Both the position numbers and the translations under genes were made by a program. The notes below the pieces were generated by a model, which did not search any database, was not told the origin of the DNA, and saw nothing but the letters and a program-made list of their open reading frames with translations. A stretch of DNA of 64,000 nt from Deltaproteobacteria bacterium (lineage in GTDB: Bacteria > Desulfobacterota > Binatia > Binatales > Binataceae): contig JAJXYF010000005.1 of the NCBI GenBank assembly GCA_021780755.1, positions 1-64,000 of the forward strand. Direction: 5' to 3'. This document shows positions 1 through 9,179 of the stretch, one piece after another (positions within the stretch are counted from its first letter, which is position 1; each line of letters begins with the position of its first letter).

Positions 1-193
1 GCGTGTGCAGATCGACGAAGCCCGGCGCCACGATCAGCCCGTCGGCGTCGATCGTCTTCTTCGCGAATCCGGGTGCGCGGCCGCCAATCTGGGCGACCCG
101 GCCGTCGCGGATCCAGAGGTCGCCGCGATAACGCGGGGCCCGCGTCCCGTCAACCACCGTGCCACCCTTGATGTGAATGTCGTAATCGGCCAT
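1..193 (-). CDS. Amidohydrolase / N-acyl-D-amino-acid deacylase family protein, 3' part cut off by the window edge
   Basis: Reverse complement from ATG at 193 reads MADYDIHIKGGTVVDGTRAPRYRGDLWIRDGRVAQIGGRAPGFAKKTIDADGLIVAPGFVDLHT, a typical amidohydrolase N-terminus ending in the metal-binding HT; GAGGAGGG ribosome-binding site upstream. Open to the window edge, so absent from the ORF list. Confidence 0.85.
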   Translation of the reverse strand, partial: MADYDIHIKGGTVVDGTRAPRYRGDLWIRDGRVAQIGGRAPGFAKKTIDADGLIVAPGFVDLHT

Positions 194-417
194 TTAGAGT
201 TCCCTCCTCGATGGTAAGGACCTGCGCACGCACCCGGCCAGGGTGATGTCGCAAATGAGATTTAAGATGCCTTTTTTATAGCACCGCCGTCGCGAAAGAC
301 AAGCTAATTCGACCCGCCTGTTTTCGTAATGCGCACGAGCCTCCGGCGCCGCACAATTCACGCCCGGCGAAACCGCACCGCGTCAGCCAACGACGATCCT
401 TAAGACCAGCCATGCCC

Positions 418-1191
418 CTAGACGAGGTAGAAGCGTGTGCCGCAGATCTCAACGGTGTGGTCGCCCCTGCGCAATCCGCGACGCTCGGCCGCCTCGAGCA
501 GCCGCTTGCGATCCGCGACGACCACGTCGATTCCGCTGAGGCCCTCGCCGCGGCCGTCGGTCGCCTCGACGAACCGCACCGCCGCATTGTCGAGCGCCAT
601 CGCGATTCGCCCGCGCGCGTCCTTGCGCAGCGGCAACTCGGCGACGCTCGCCCATCGCTCGGCCAGCCCGCGCGGGTCCGCCGATTGCAGTTCGACCGCG
701 GTGTACGCGCTCACGACCTCGGTACGTCGCGCTGCCGTCCAGCCGCTCCCGCCCGCCGGCGCCCAGTTGCCCTCCGGCTCGCCCTTCGCGTCCCAATCGA
801 TCTCGAAAAACGCGCCGCCGGTGTCCCCCGGATGTAACTGCATCGCATGGAAGCCCTTCGCGTCGTGATCGAGCACCAGCCGGATGTTCAGCGCGGCCGC
901 TCGCGCCTTGCGGCCGAGTTGCGTTTCATGACTGTCGCACTGGCAGATCACCATGTAGCCGCCGTCGCCGTTGCGCCGCTTGAGATAGCGTCCGGCCGCG
1001 GTGTTGTCCTTCACCGGCGCCACCACTTCGATAAAATTGCTGCCCACCGGCATCAGCGAGTTCTCCAGCCCGAACACGGCGACTTCCGGGTCCTTGAAAC
1101 ATACTTCGACTCCCAGCACCGCTTTGAAGTCATCGAGCACAGGCGCGAGCTTTTCCGCTACCAGACAAATCTGCCGCAGTCGTATCGACAT
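418..1191 (-). CDS. Glyoxalase-like / VOC superfamily protein
   Basis: ORF 418..1284; start moved to ATG 1191 (MSIRLRQICLVAEKLAPVLDDFKAVLGVEV), preceded by GGGAGGA. VOC-like pattern. Confidence 0.7.
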   Translation of the reverse strand: MSIRLRQICLVAEKLAPVLDDFKAVLGVEVCFKDPEVAVFGLENSLMPVGSNFIEVVAPVKDNTAAGRYLKRRNGDGGYMVICQCDSHETQLGRKARAAALNIRLVLDHDAKGFHAMQLHPGDTGGAFFEIDWDAKGEPEGNWAPAGGSGWTAARRTEVVSAYTAVELQSADPRGLAERWASVAELPLRKDARGRIAMALDNAAVRFVEATDGRGEGLSGIDVVVADRKRLLEAAERRGLRRGDHTVEICGTRFYLV

Positions 1192-1421
1192 GGTATTTTT
1201 CCTCCCGTGGGCGCGGCCCCTCTCGTCTCTTCCCGACGTGAGGGCCTTCGACCCCCGCACAATAGTCCCAGCCGCCCTCCGCATGCCAGCGCCGCGACTA
1301 CTACTTGTTTTCGGCAGTAGCTACCGGCGTCACACCGTCGCGGTTGACCAATAGGCGATGATAGTACATTTTAACTCGCATCTTAGCTCACGGATGCGTA
1401 CTTGAACCTCGTAAGGAACCT

Positions 1422-3704
1422 GTGAGTAGTCAGAAACCCATCGAAGTTGCCGTTATCGGCGGCGGATGCGCCGCTATCTCGACCGCCTTCGATCTCACCC
1501 GCCCCGAACTTGACGGCAAGTTTCACGTCACCATCTATCAACTCGGATGGCGCCTCGGCGGCAAGGGCGCCTCCGGCCGCGGCCCCGCCGATCGCATCGA
1601 GGAGCACGGGCTCCACATCTGGATGGGCTTTTACGAGAACGCCTTTCGCCTGCTTCGCGAATGTTACGCCGAGCTCAACCGCGACCCGCACAAATGCCGC
1701 TTCGCCGATTGGCGCGACGCCTTCGTGCCCGAGCCGCTCATCGGCGTGATGGATCGATCGCCGCGCGGCGATTGGACGCCCTGGCTCGCGCTCTTTCCGC
1801 CGGCCCCGGGTCTCCCGGGCGATCCACTGACTAATCACAATCCCTTCACCGTTGCGGCCTACCTCGGCCGGCTCGCGACGATGTTGCGCATTACCCTTGC
1901 GGGCGTGCGGACTTATCGCCGCGATAATGCCGACGCGCTCGCCGCGCCTTCCGCGCCGAATCCGCCATCGCCCCCCGGCGCCGACCCGGTTCGCGATTCC
2001 TCGTCGTCGGCCGAAGTCACCGCCGCCATCACGCGCCTGCTCAAGTATGGTCTCCTCGCGACCATCGCCGGCCTTTGCGAGGCGGTCGCCCTGCTCGAAG
2101 TAATGTTGCGCGCGCTGCCCTCGTACCCGACCTCGATCGTCATCCAGCTCCTCGGCGCCGTTGCCTCCGAGGCCCGACGCCAACTCCAACCGCTTATCGA
2201 TAATGACGACGAGACGCGCCGCCTATGGGAAGCGATCGACCTCACCGTCGCCGTCATGACCGGCATCGTCCGCTTCGGCCTCGCGACCGATCCGCGCGGC
2301 TTCGACGCCATCGACGACTACGAATTACTCGATTGGCTGCGCCTTAACGGCGCCTCCGAAAGCTCCCTCGACTCCGCCCTCGTGCGCGGCATGTACGACC
2401 TCGCGTTCGCCTATAAAGACGCCGACGCCGCGCGCCCCAATCAGGCCGCCGGATGCGCTCTGCGCGGCTCGATGCGCATGTTTTTCACCTACCGCGGCGC
2501 CTTTTTCTGGCGGATGCAGGCGGCCATGGGCGACGTCGTCTTCGCTCCCTTTTACGAAGTCCTCAAGCGCCGCGGCGTCACCTTCAAGTTCTTTCATCGG
2601 CTGACCAACCTGAAACTCGCCGACCCGTCCGCGCTCGCCCCGGGCGAACGCCCCTACGTCGAGGCCCTCGAGTTCGACGTGCAGGCGCTGACCCGCGCCG
2701 GCGCCGAATATCAACCGCTCATCGACGTCCGCAGCCTGCCATGCTGGCCCTTCCAACCCGACTTCGACCAGCTCGCCGACGGCGCTCTGATGCGCGCCGA
2801 GGGCCGCGATTTCGAATCGCATTGGGAACGTCGCAAGGCCGCCACCCGCACCCTGCGCGTCGGCACCGACTTCGATTTTGTTGTTCTCGGCGTTGGACTT
2901 GGCGCGATTCCCGAGGTCGGCCGCGATCTCCTCGAACGCGACCAGCGCTGGCGCGACCTCGTCACCCACGTGACCACCGTGGCCACTCAGGCCGCGCAAA
3001 TCTGGATGCGCGAGGACATGGACGCGCTCGGTTGGCCTCATCCGCAAACCGCGGTCTCCGGCTTCCTTCATCCCTTCGATACCTGGGCCGACATGCGCCA
3101 TCTGATCCCCGAGGAAAGTTGGCCCGTGCGGCCCCGCGCTATCGCGTATTTTTGCGGCGCGTTGCCCGACGCGCCGCTACACCGCGCACCCCACGGGTCC
3201 GCGAAGGACTCCAGTTCGCCCGAGTTTGCCGTCCGCCAGCGCGAACAGGTCCGCCGCAACGCCATCGATTTCCTCAATCGCGATATCGCGCCGCTATGGC
3301 CCCGTGCCGTACATCCGCAAGGCGGCGGCTTTCGATGGGAACTACTGGTCACGCCCGGCGAATCCGCACACTCGACTAGCTATTCGATACCAGCCGCCGG
3401 CGAGGCTGCCGCCCACCCAATCGATCCCGCACCATCGGCGGGCGAGTCGCGCTTCGATACTCAGTTCTGGACCGCCAACGTCAATCCCTCCGACCGCTAC
3501 GTCCAGTCGCCACCCAAAACCACCCGCTATCGCATCTCGCCGCTGGACAATACCTACGACAATCTCACTGTCGCCGGCGATTGGACCGCCTGCGGCCTCA
3601 ACGTCGGCTGTGTCGAAGCCGCTGTCATCTCCGGGCGTCTCGCCGCGCACGCGCTGGCCGGCTCCCCGGCCCTCGAGGAGATAGTCGGTTATGACCATCC
3701 GTAG
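1422..3704 (+). CDS. Large FAD/NAD(P)-dependent oxidoreductase, carotenoid desaturase/amine oxidase-like
   Basis: 760 aa; N-terminal dinucleotide-binding motif VAVIGGGCAAISTAFDLT, GLHIWMGFYENAFRLLRECYAEL, C-terminal VAGDWTACGLNVGCVEAAVISGRLAA. Confidence 0.75.
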   Translation: MSSQKPIEVAVIGGGCAAISTAFDLTRPELDGKFHVTIYQLGWRLGGKGASGRGPADRIEEHGLHIWMGFYENAFRLLRECYAELNRDPHKCRFADWRDAFVPEPLIGVMDRSPRGDWTPWLALFPPAPGLPGDPLTNHNPFTVAAYLGRLATMLRITLAGVRTYRRDNADALAAPSAPNPPSPPGADPVRDSSSSAEVTAAITRLLKYGLLATIAGLCEAVALLEVMLRALPSYPTSIVIQLLGAVASEARRQLQPLIDNDDETRRLWEAIDLTVAVMTGIVRFGLATDPRGFDAIDDYELLDWLRLNGASESSLDSALVRGMYDLAFAYKDADAARPNQAAGCALRGSMRMFFTYRGAFFWRMQAAMGDVVFAPFYEVLKRRGVTFKFFHRLTNLKLADPSALAPGERPYVEALEFDVQALTRAGAEYQPLIDVRSLPCWPFQPDFDQLADGALMRAEGRDFESHWERRKAATRTLRVGTDFDFVVLGVGLGAIPEVGRDLLERDQRWRDLVTHVTTVATQAAQIWMREDMDALGWPHPQTAVSGFLHPFDTWADMRHLIPEESWPVRPRAIAYFCGALPDAPLHRAPHGSAKDSSSPEFAVRQREQVRRNAIDFLNRDIAPLWPRAVHPQGGGFRWELLVTPGESAHSTSYSIPAAGEAAAHPIDPAPSAGESRFDTQFWTANVNPSDRYVQSPPKTTRYRISPLDNTYDNLTVAGDWTACGLNVGCVEAAVISGRLAAHALAGSPALEEIVGYDHP

Positions 3705-3773
3705 TATATGGCTATTCAGGCGAATGACTATTTCGGAGTACTCACTATTCCCAATCGATAACGGAGCAAGACC

Positions 3774-4601
3774 ATGAACGACCGCCCCCGTATTCGGCGC
3801 AAGGATCCCGCACGCGATGCTCCCGTGCGCGACTGGTCCAACATGTTCCGCGGTCCCGGCGCACCCGCTGCTTCTTCTACCGAGGCTCCGCCGGCCCCGC
3901 TGCCGCCCGGCAGGACCGCGCCCTCTGGTGTTCCGGATGCCTCCGCCGCGCCGCCGCTGCCCTCCGCCTTCAACGACGAGGCGCGCATCGGTATCGAAAC
4001 CGCCTACGAGGTGATCGACCAGCACCTGCGCGAAGGCCGGCTCGCGGCCCAGGCGCAGGCCCCGCGCGATACTCCGGGAACCGGGCCGTTCGGCGTCGCG
4101 GCGCCCTCCGCGATGAGTATTTCGTCCGACAGTATCCAGCAGGTCGTCACCCAGGGCCTCCGTTTCTACTCGAGCCTCATGCCGCTGTGGGCCGCCTTCA
4201 TCAAATCGCTCGCGGCCGCCACTGTCGTGCCCGACGCCAGCGCCGCTGCCGCCGCCGGAATTGCGCCCGCGCCGCTCGCCCCCGCGCCATTTCCGCGCGC
4301 CGCCGCCGATGGCCGCGGTCCTGTCATCGTGGAAATCGCCTCTACCCGCATGGCTCGCGTCACTATCGACTTGCCGCCCGCCGCGAACGCGCCGAATCTC
4401 GCCCTCGGCGCTCTCCATCCGCTCGATCCCGGCCAGCCGCCTTTACTCGACATCGCGCTCGCGTTCGATCCCGTCGCCAATCGTCACGTCGTGCGGATTC
4501 GCGTGCCCGACGCCCAGCCGGCCGGCGTCTATAGCGGCGTCATCGTCGATCGCGATGCCGGCGCGCCGCGCGGCACCATCACCCTACGAATTGACGGATA
4601 A
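3774..4601 (+). CDS. Hypothetical protein with Pro/Ala-rich N-terminal region and a compact C-terminal domain
   Basis: 275 aa ORF co-oriented between the FAD oxidoreductase and polyprenyl synthase genes; GGAGCAAG upstream of ATG; no family recognised. Confidence 0.6.
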   Translation: MNDRPRIRRKDPARDAPVRDWSNMFRGPGAPAASSTEAPPAPLPPGRTAPSGVPDASAAPPLPSAFNDEARIGIETAYEVIDQHLREGRLAAQAQAPRDTPGTGPFGVAAPSAMSISSDSIQQVVTQGLRFYSSLMPLWAAFIKSLAAATVVPDASAAAAAGIAPAPLAPAPFPRAAADGRGPVIVEIASTRMARVTIDLPPAANAPNLALGALHPLDPGQPPLLDIALAFDPVANRHVVRIRVPDAQPAGVYSGVIVDRDAGAPRGTITLRIDG

Positions 4602-4628
4602 TTCTTCTGACAGGCGGTAACCAGCGCG

Positions 4629-5657
4629 ATGTCCGTCACCTCGACCCTCGTTCCCACCATCCTCGGCGAATACGGCGCGATGACCCGCGCCGCGCTGCGC
4701 GACTACCTCCCCGCCCGCGAGCCGCGCCGCCATCTCTACGACCTGGTCGCCGACTATCCCCTGCGCGGCGGCAAGATGATGCGCCCGAGCCTCTGTATCG
4801 CCGCGGCCTGCGCCTTCGGCGCCCGTCCCGATGATGCGCTCGGCGCCGCCGTCTCGATCGAACTGCTGCACAACGCGCTGCTCATCCACGACGATATCGA
4901 AGACGGCAGCGAACAGCGCCGCGGCCGCCCGACGCTCCATCTCGAACACGGCGTCCCGCTCGCGCTCAACGCCGGCGACACCCTGGCCCTCGTCGGCCTG
5001 CGCCCGCTCTTCGAATACCCCGGCCGCCTCGGCGCCGACCTCGCGCTGCGCCTGGTACAGGAGGCCGAACGGATGGCGCTCATCAGCGCCGAAGGGCAGG
5101 CGCTCGAACTCGGCTGGCGTCACGACAACCTCATCGACCTCACCGACGCCGACTATCTGCGGATGGTGCTCAAAAAGACCTGCTGGCTCGCCACCATCTT
5201 TCCGCTGCGCGCCGGCGCTCTGATCGGTTCGCGCGCCGCGCTCGACCTCGACGCCTTCATCCGCTTCGGCTTCTTCCTCGGCGCGACCTTTCAGATTCAG
5301 GACGACCTGCTCAACCTCGTTGCCGATCGGAGCTATGGCAAGGAACGCGACGGCGACCTGTGGGAGGGCAAACGCACGCTGATGTTGATTCGGCTGTTCC
5401 GCGAGTCCGCGCCCGCCGATCGCGATCGGCTCACCGCGATTCTCCGCGCCGCACGCGCGGAGCGCACCGCCGCCGACGTCGGATGGATTCGCGCGCAAAT
5501 CGATCGTTACGATTGCGTCGAGTACGCGCGCCGCTATGCCCATCGCCTGGCCGGCGCCGCGCTCCACGAATACTCACTCGCGTTTGCCAATGTACCGGAT
5601 TCGCGCGACAAACGCTTTCTCGAAGAAATGGTCACCTGGGTCGTCGAGCGCAACTGA
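4629..5657 (+). CDS. Polyprenyl synthetase family protein
   Basis: 342 aa; first Asp-rich motif LIHDDIEDGSEQRRGRPTLH and second FQIQDDLLNLVADRSYGKERDGDLWEGKRT. Confidence 0.9.
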   Translation: MSVTSTLVPTILGEYGAMTRAALRDYLPAREPRRHLYDLVADYPLRGGKMMRPSLCIAAACAFGARPDDALGAAVSIELLHNALLIHDDIEDGSEQRRGRPTLHLEHGVPLALNAGDTLALVGLRPLFEYPGRLGADLALRLVQEAERMALISAEGQALELGWRHDNLIDLTDADYLRMVLKKTCWLATIFPLRAGALIGSRAALDLDAFIRFGFFLGATFQIQDDLLNLVADRSYGKERDGDLWEGKRTLMLIRLFRESAPADRDRLTAILRAARAERTAADVGWIRAQIDRYDCVEYARRYAHRLAGAALHEYSLAFANVPDSRDKRFLEEMVTWVVERN

Positions 5658-5729
5658 CTATGCGTCACGTGTGCCTGCGCAACGCTCGCCGCGGCGGAAA
5701 CCACCGCGAAGGTAGTGGGGGAGAAACCA

Positions 5730-7937
5730 ATGGCCGACACCACCAAGCTGCCCAAATTCAATAGTGCGATCGCCAATTTCCTCGACTGGCCCACGGCCAT
5801 CAAGATGGACTTTCCGCAAGTCGGCATGCGGTTCTACCCGCTGCGCGCCGATCTCGTCCGGCTCCAGGCGATCTGCGACGCCTATCTCAATTTTCTCAAC
5901 TCGCCCGACGATCGCCCGCCGGTCTATTTCAAGCCGGCGTTGCCCTTCGTCCTGCTGCAAACCGTCAACTACGACAAGCTCGAGATCGAGAAAATCGGCT
6001 GGCTCACTCAGCACGAAGCAATCTTCAGCATCCCGGTCGAATGGTACGAATGGAAAGTCGATCGCTGGGTCTTCAAAGACTGGGGAATGACCTATCCATT
6101 CCTTTATCTCGATCATCCTATTTCGATCTGGATCGGGCGCGAAATGTACGGCTGGCCGAAGGTCCCGGACCGCGTGCCCCGGCTCTTCCCGCTGCGCAAT
6201 CCGCCTGATCCGCAGGGACGCGTCGCCTTCAATCTGGCTACTCACTCGCGCGACCGCGTCAATCAGCCGGACCCCTTCCGGCCGTTCATCGAAATCCGCC
6301 AGGATGCCGACAGTCTCTCGCCCACCTCGTGGAGTGCCGGCGACCCCTATAGCCTATGGCCCCGTGCGATTTCGGGCGGCCTGGCGGCCGCTTCCACGAT
6401 CGTCGAGTCGATGGCTGAGTTCTTCCTGCGCAAGCCCGGCCGCGACGCCGCCGACTTGTACCAGGCAATCCTCGGCAGCGGCCTTAACTACATTACCAGG
6501 TGGCTACCTCAGTTCTGGACCATGATGATGCCCGGGGCGGCGCGCAATAAGGAAAACTTCACCGCGTCCCCCTTCATGAAAAATAACATAGTACTTAAGC
6601 AATTCCGCGACGCCCACGAGATTGATTCGGCCTGCTACCAGGCGCTGGTGAAATCCGAGATATCAATCAACCGGTTAATCGGCGCAGGCGTCCTCTTCAA
6701 TCCCCTCTCCGGCGATACCAGCGGCGGCGTCAGCGTGCGGATCCATAATATCGATACGCAACCCGTCGTCCAGGCTCTCGGTCTTGAAGTGACTGAGATT
6801 ACGGAGGAGCGCGGCGGCTTCGTCAGCACCCTCAAGCCCTTCTGCCCGTTCTGGTGGAGCCTCGACCTCAGCTACGGCTCCGCGAGCGTCATTTGCTGGC
6901 GCTCGAAGACCACGAAATACTCACTGACCGAGGATCCCGGTCCGCCCGCTCCGCGCCGAAACGACTACGTAAAGGTCGGCAGCGGCGCCCTCGAGGAAAT
7001 CGCCGGCGTCGAAAAGATCCCCAACTTCCTGATGCGCGTGATGCCGCTGAAGGCCGACCTCGATAAACTCAAGAAGCTGTGCGCGGGACTTTTCCTCGGC
7101 GTCCCATATACTTTCGAGCCGTTAGTACCTTACGTATTGCTGATTGCCGACCAGTTTAGCCAGATGTCCACTAGCGACGATCCGAAACAGGGTTGGGCCG
7201 ATAGTGAACTGAGATTCGTGATAGTCGCGAAGTGCCTCGATCAGCGCGATGACGCCGAAAGCGTCGTCATATTGCCGTTGATAAACTTTGTGGGCAGTGA
7301 ATGGAATGCCATTTCGCAGCGCGAAGTGAATGGCCGCTTCGCCCTCGCTTCCGAGTTTACCCCGCCGCTCCAGCACGGAATGCAGGATTTGCCGCCCGTC
7401 GTCACGCCCGCGTACCACCGGTTGTTCAGCCTGCGCACCTCAATTTGCCCCTCGCTCGACGAGCATGAGCAGACTCGCCGCTGGACGCTGCTGGATCTCG
7501 ACGCGGCGGCCGCTCCAGCGCCCACCGCGGATGAATCCCCCGATGCGGTTCAGCAGTGGCTAATCAAACTGGGCTTCGCCGGCGTCCTCCGTGATCAGAA
7601 TTTCGTGGGCCTGTCGCTGAAACAGTTCCGCGACGCTCAATTCGCCGATCACGCGTGCTATCAGGCCTTGGTCCAGGTCGAGCGGAAGTTTACCAGTAAG
7701 CCCGAGATCGAATGGATTCGCGAGCCGTTGAAGATCACCATTCACGAGTTCGATACGATGCGGATCAAAGACACCTTCGGTCTGCTCGGCGGGGTCTCTC
7801 ACCAGAGCCCGGACGGGCGAAAATGGGACGTGTTCGCGCCCGAAAAGCCGTTCTGGGTGAGGGGCGCAATGGAACAGGGTCTGGGCGTCAACCTCTGTTG
7901 GCGCGCCGCTGCGATGGAATGGCAGCGCGACGAATAG
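5730..7937 (+). CDS. Tandem acetoacetate decarboxylase-like protein
   Basis: ORF 5715..7937, start placed at MADTTKLPK (GGGGGAG upstream). Internal duplication: MRFYPLRADLVRLQAIC / MRVMPLKADLDKLKKLC and LKQFRDAHEIDSACYQALVKSE / LKQFRDAQFADHACYQALVQVE; ADC-like GREMYGWPKVPDRV in copy 1. Confidence 0.75.
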   Translation: MADTTKLPKFNSAIANFLDWPTAIKMDFPQVGMRFYPLRADLVRLQAICDAYLNFLNSPDDRPPVYFKPALPFVLLQTVNYDKLEIEKIGWLTQHEAIFSIPVEWYEWKVDRWVFKDWGMTYPFLYLDHPISIWIGREMYGWPKVPDRVPRLFPLRNPPDPQGRVAFNLATHSRDRVNQPDPFRPFIEIRQDADSLSPTSWSAGDPYSLWPRAISGGLAAASTIVESMAEFFLRKPGRDAADLYQAILGSGLNYITRWLPQFWTMMMPGAARNKENFTASPFMKNNIVLKQFRDAHEIDSACYQALVKSEISINRLIGAGVLFNPLSGDTSGGVSVRIHNIDTQPVVQALGLEVTEITEERGGFVSTLKPFCPFWWSLDLSYGSASVICWRSKTTKYSLTEDPGPPAPRRNDYVKVGSGALEEIAGVEKIPNFLMRVMPLKADLDKLKKLCAGLFLGVPYTFEPLVPYVLLIADQFSQMSTSDDPKQGWADSELRFVIVAKCLDQRDDAESVVILPLINFVGSEWNAISQREVNGRFALASEFTPPLQHGMQDLPPVVTPAYHRLFSLRTSICPSLDEHEQTRRWTLLDLDAAAAPAPTADESPDAVQQWLIKLGFAGVLRDQNFVGLSLKQFRDAQFADHACYQALVQVERKFTSKPEIEWIREPLKITIHEFDTMRIKDTFGLLGGVSHQSPDGRKWDVFAPEKPFWVRGAMEQGLGVNLCWRAAAMEWQRDE

Positions 7938-8051
7938 TCAGTGATGTCCGCTAGTCAGTGGAATCCAATAGTAACTCGAGAAGGGGCGACCGTGGAAAAC
8001 CTCGTGCGCGATAGCTACCCGTGCGCGAGCGTCGCCGCTGCGCGCGCCTGT

Positions 8052-9158
8052 TTAGCAATAGCCAATCCGCCGATACCATTCGACCGCGTCCCTCAGCGTC
8101 GCGGAGAGGGGCCGTGGCGTAATGCCCAGTTCGCCCTGCACGCGTCCGGTGTCGAATGAATCGTGCATCATCGTCAGCAAGGGGGCGATCGCGGGCAGCG
8201 GCGGCCGCATTCCCACCGCGCCAAGTGCCACCTCGCTCCAATAGCTCGCGATCGCCGTCAGCGTGATCGGCGCGACCAACCGCGGCGCCGCCACCCCGCC
8301 AATCTCGCATAGCCATCGGTAAAGCGATTCCACCGATAGATTGTGCCCGGTCAGCGGTATCGGCTCCCCATAACGCTCCGCCTCGAGCGCCGCGACCAGC
8401 CCCGCCGCCACCTCGCGCACGTCGATCACGTTGACCACGTGCGCGACCGTCACCGGCGCCTCCCCACTTAGTACCCGCGGCACAAAACAGTATTCGCGCG
8501 GCTTCAAGTCCCACGGCCCGAGGCACAGCGTCGGGTTCACGATCACCGCGCTGAGTCCCGCCCGCGCCGCCGTCATGATCGCCGTTTCGATTTCCTGCTT
8601 CACCGCGAAATACGGATGACTCTGCCGAATCCATTCGCGTTGCAGGCGTTCGATGCCCCCGCTGTGCTCCGGCAGGGTCGTGAACGAACTCACATAGGCG
8701 AGCCGCGCGTGATGCCGCCCGACCGCTTCGATGATCGTCCGCGCGCGCCGCCGCGCCTGCTCGACCGGGTCCGCCGCACTCGCCCCCGTCGCCATCAACG
8801 ACGGATAGGGCGCCGCCGCATCGACCACCACCTCCTGCCCTTCGATCAATTCGTCGATCGCGCCGGGCGCCTCCGCGTCGCCCGCGACATAGCGCATCGC
8901 GAGCCCGCTCAGGTTGACCGGCGGCGCCGTCCGCCGTCCGCTCGCCGTCACTTCGTAGCCGCGCGCGATCAGCTCGCGCACCACCGCGTTGCCGATATGC
9001 CCCGCCGCGCCGATTACCAGTGCCTTCACCCTCGTCGCCGCCGTATGACCGCCCTGGCGCCTCTGGTACAAATTCTCACTGGCGGTCCGCGACGCGCTCA
9101 TGGTAGCTTCGTGCGACGGCGCCGCGTCAGCGTCGCGTTGAGTCCCGATTGAGGGCAC
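8052..9158 (-). CDS. NAD-dependent epimerase/dehydratase (extended SDR)
   Basis: VKALVIGAAGHIGNAVVRELIARGYEVTASGR nucleotide-binding motif; true start may be further inside the ORF. Confidence 0.8.
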   Translation of the reverse strand: MPSIGTQRDADAAPSHEATMSASRTASENLYQRRQGGHTAATRVKALVIGAAGHIGNAVVRELIARGYEVTASGRRTAPPVNLSGLAMRYVAGDAEAPGAIDELIEGQEVVVDAAAPYPSLMATGASAADPVEQARRRARTIIEAVGRHHARLAYVSSFTTLPEHSGGIERLQREWIRQSHPYFAVKQEIETAIMTAARAGLSAVIVNPTLCLGPWDLKPREYCFVPRVLSGEAPVTVAHVVNVIDVREVAAGLVAALEAERYGEPIPLTGHNLSVESLYRWLCEIGGVAAPRLVAPITLTAIASYWSEVALGAVGMRPPLPAIAPLLTMMHDSFDTGRVQGELGITPRPLSATLRDAVEWYRRIGYC

Positions 9159-9179
9159 GGGGCGGACGGGGATTTCCCG

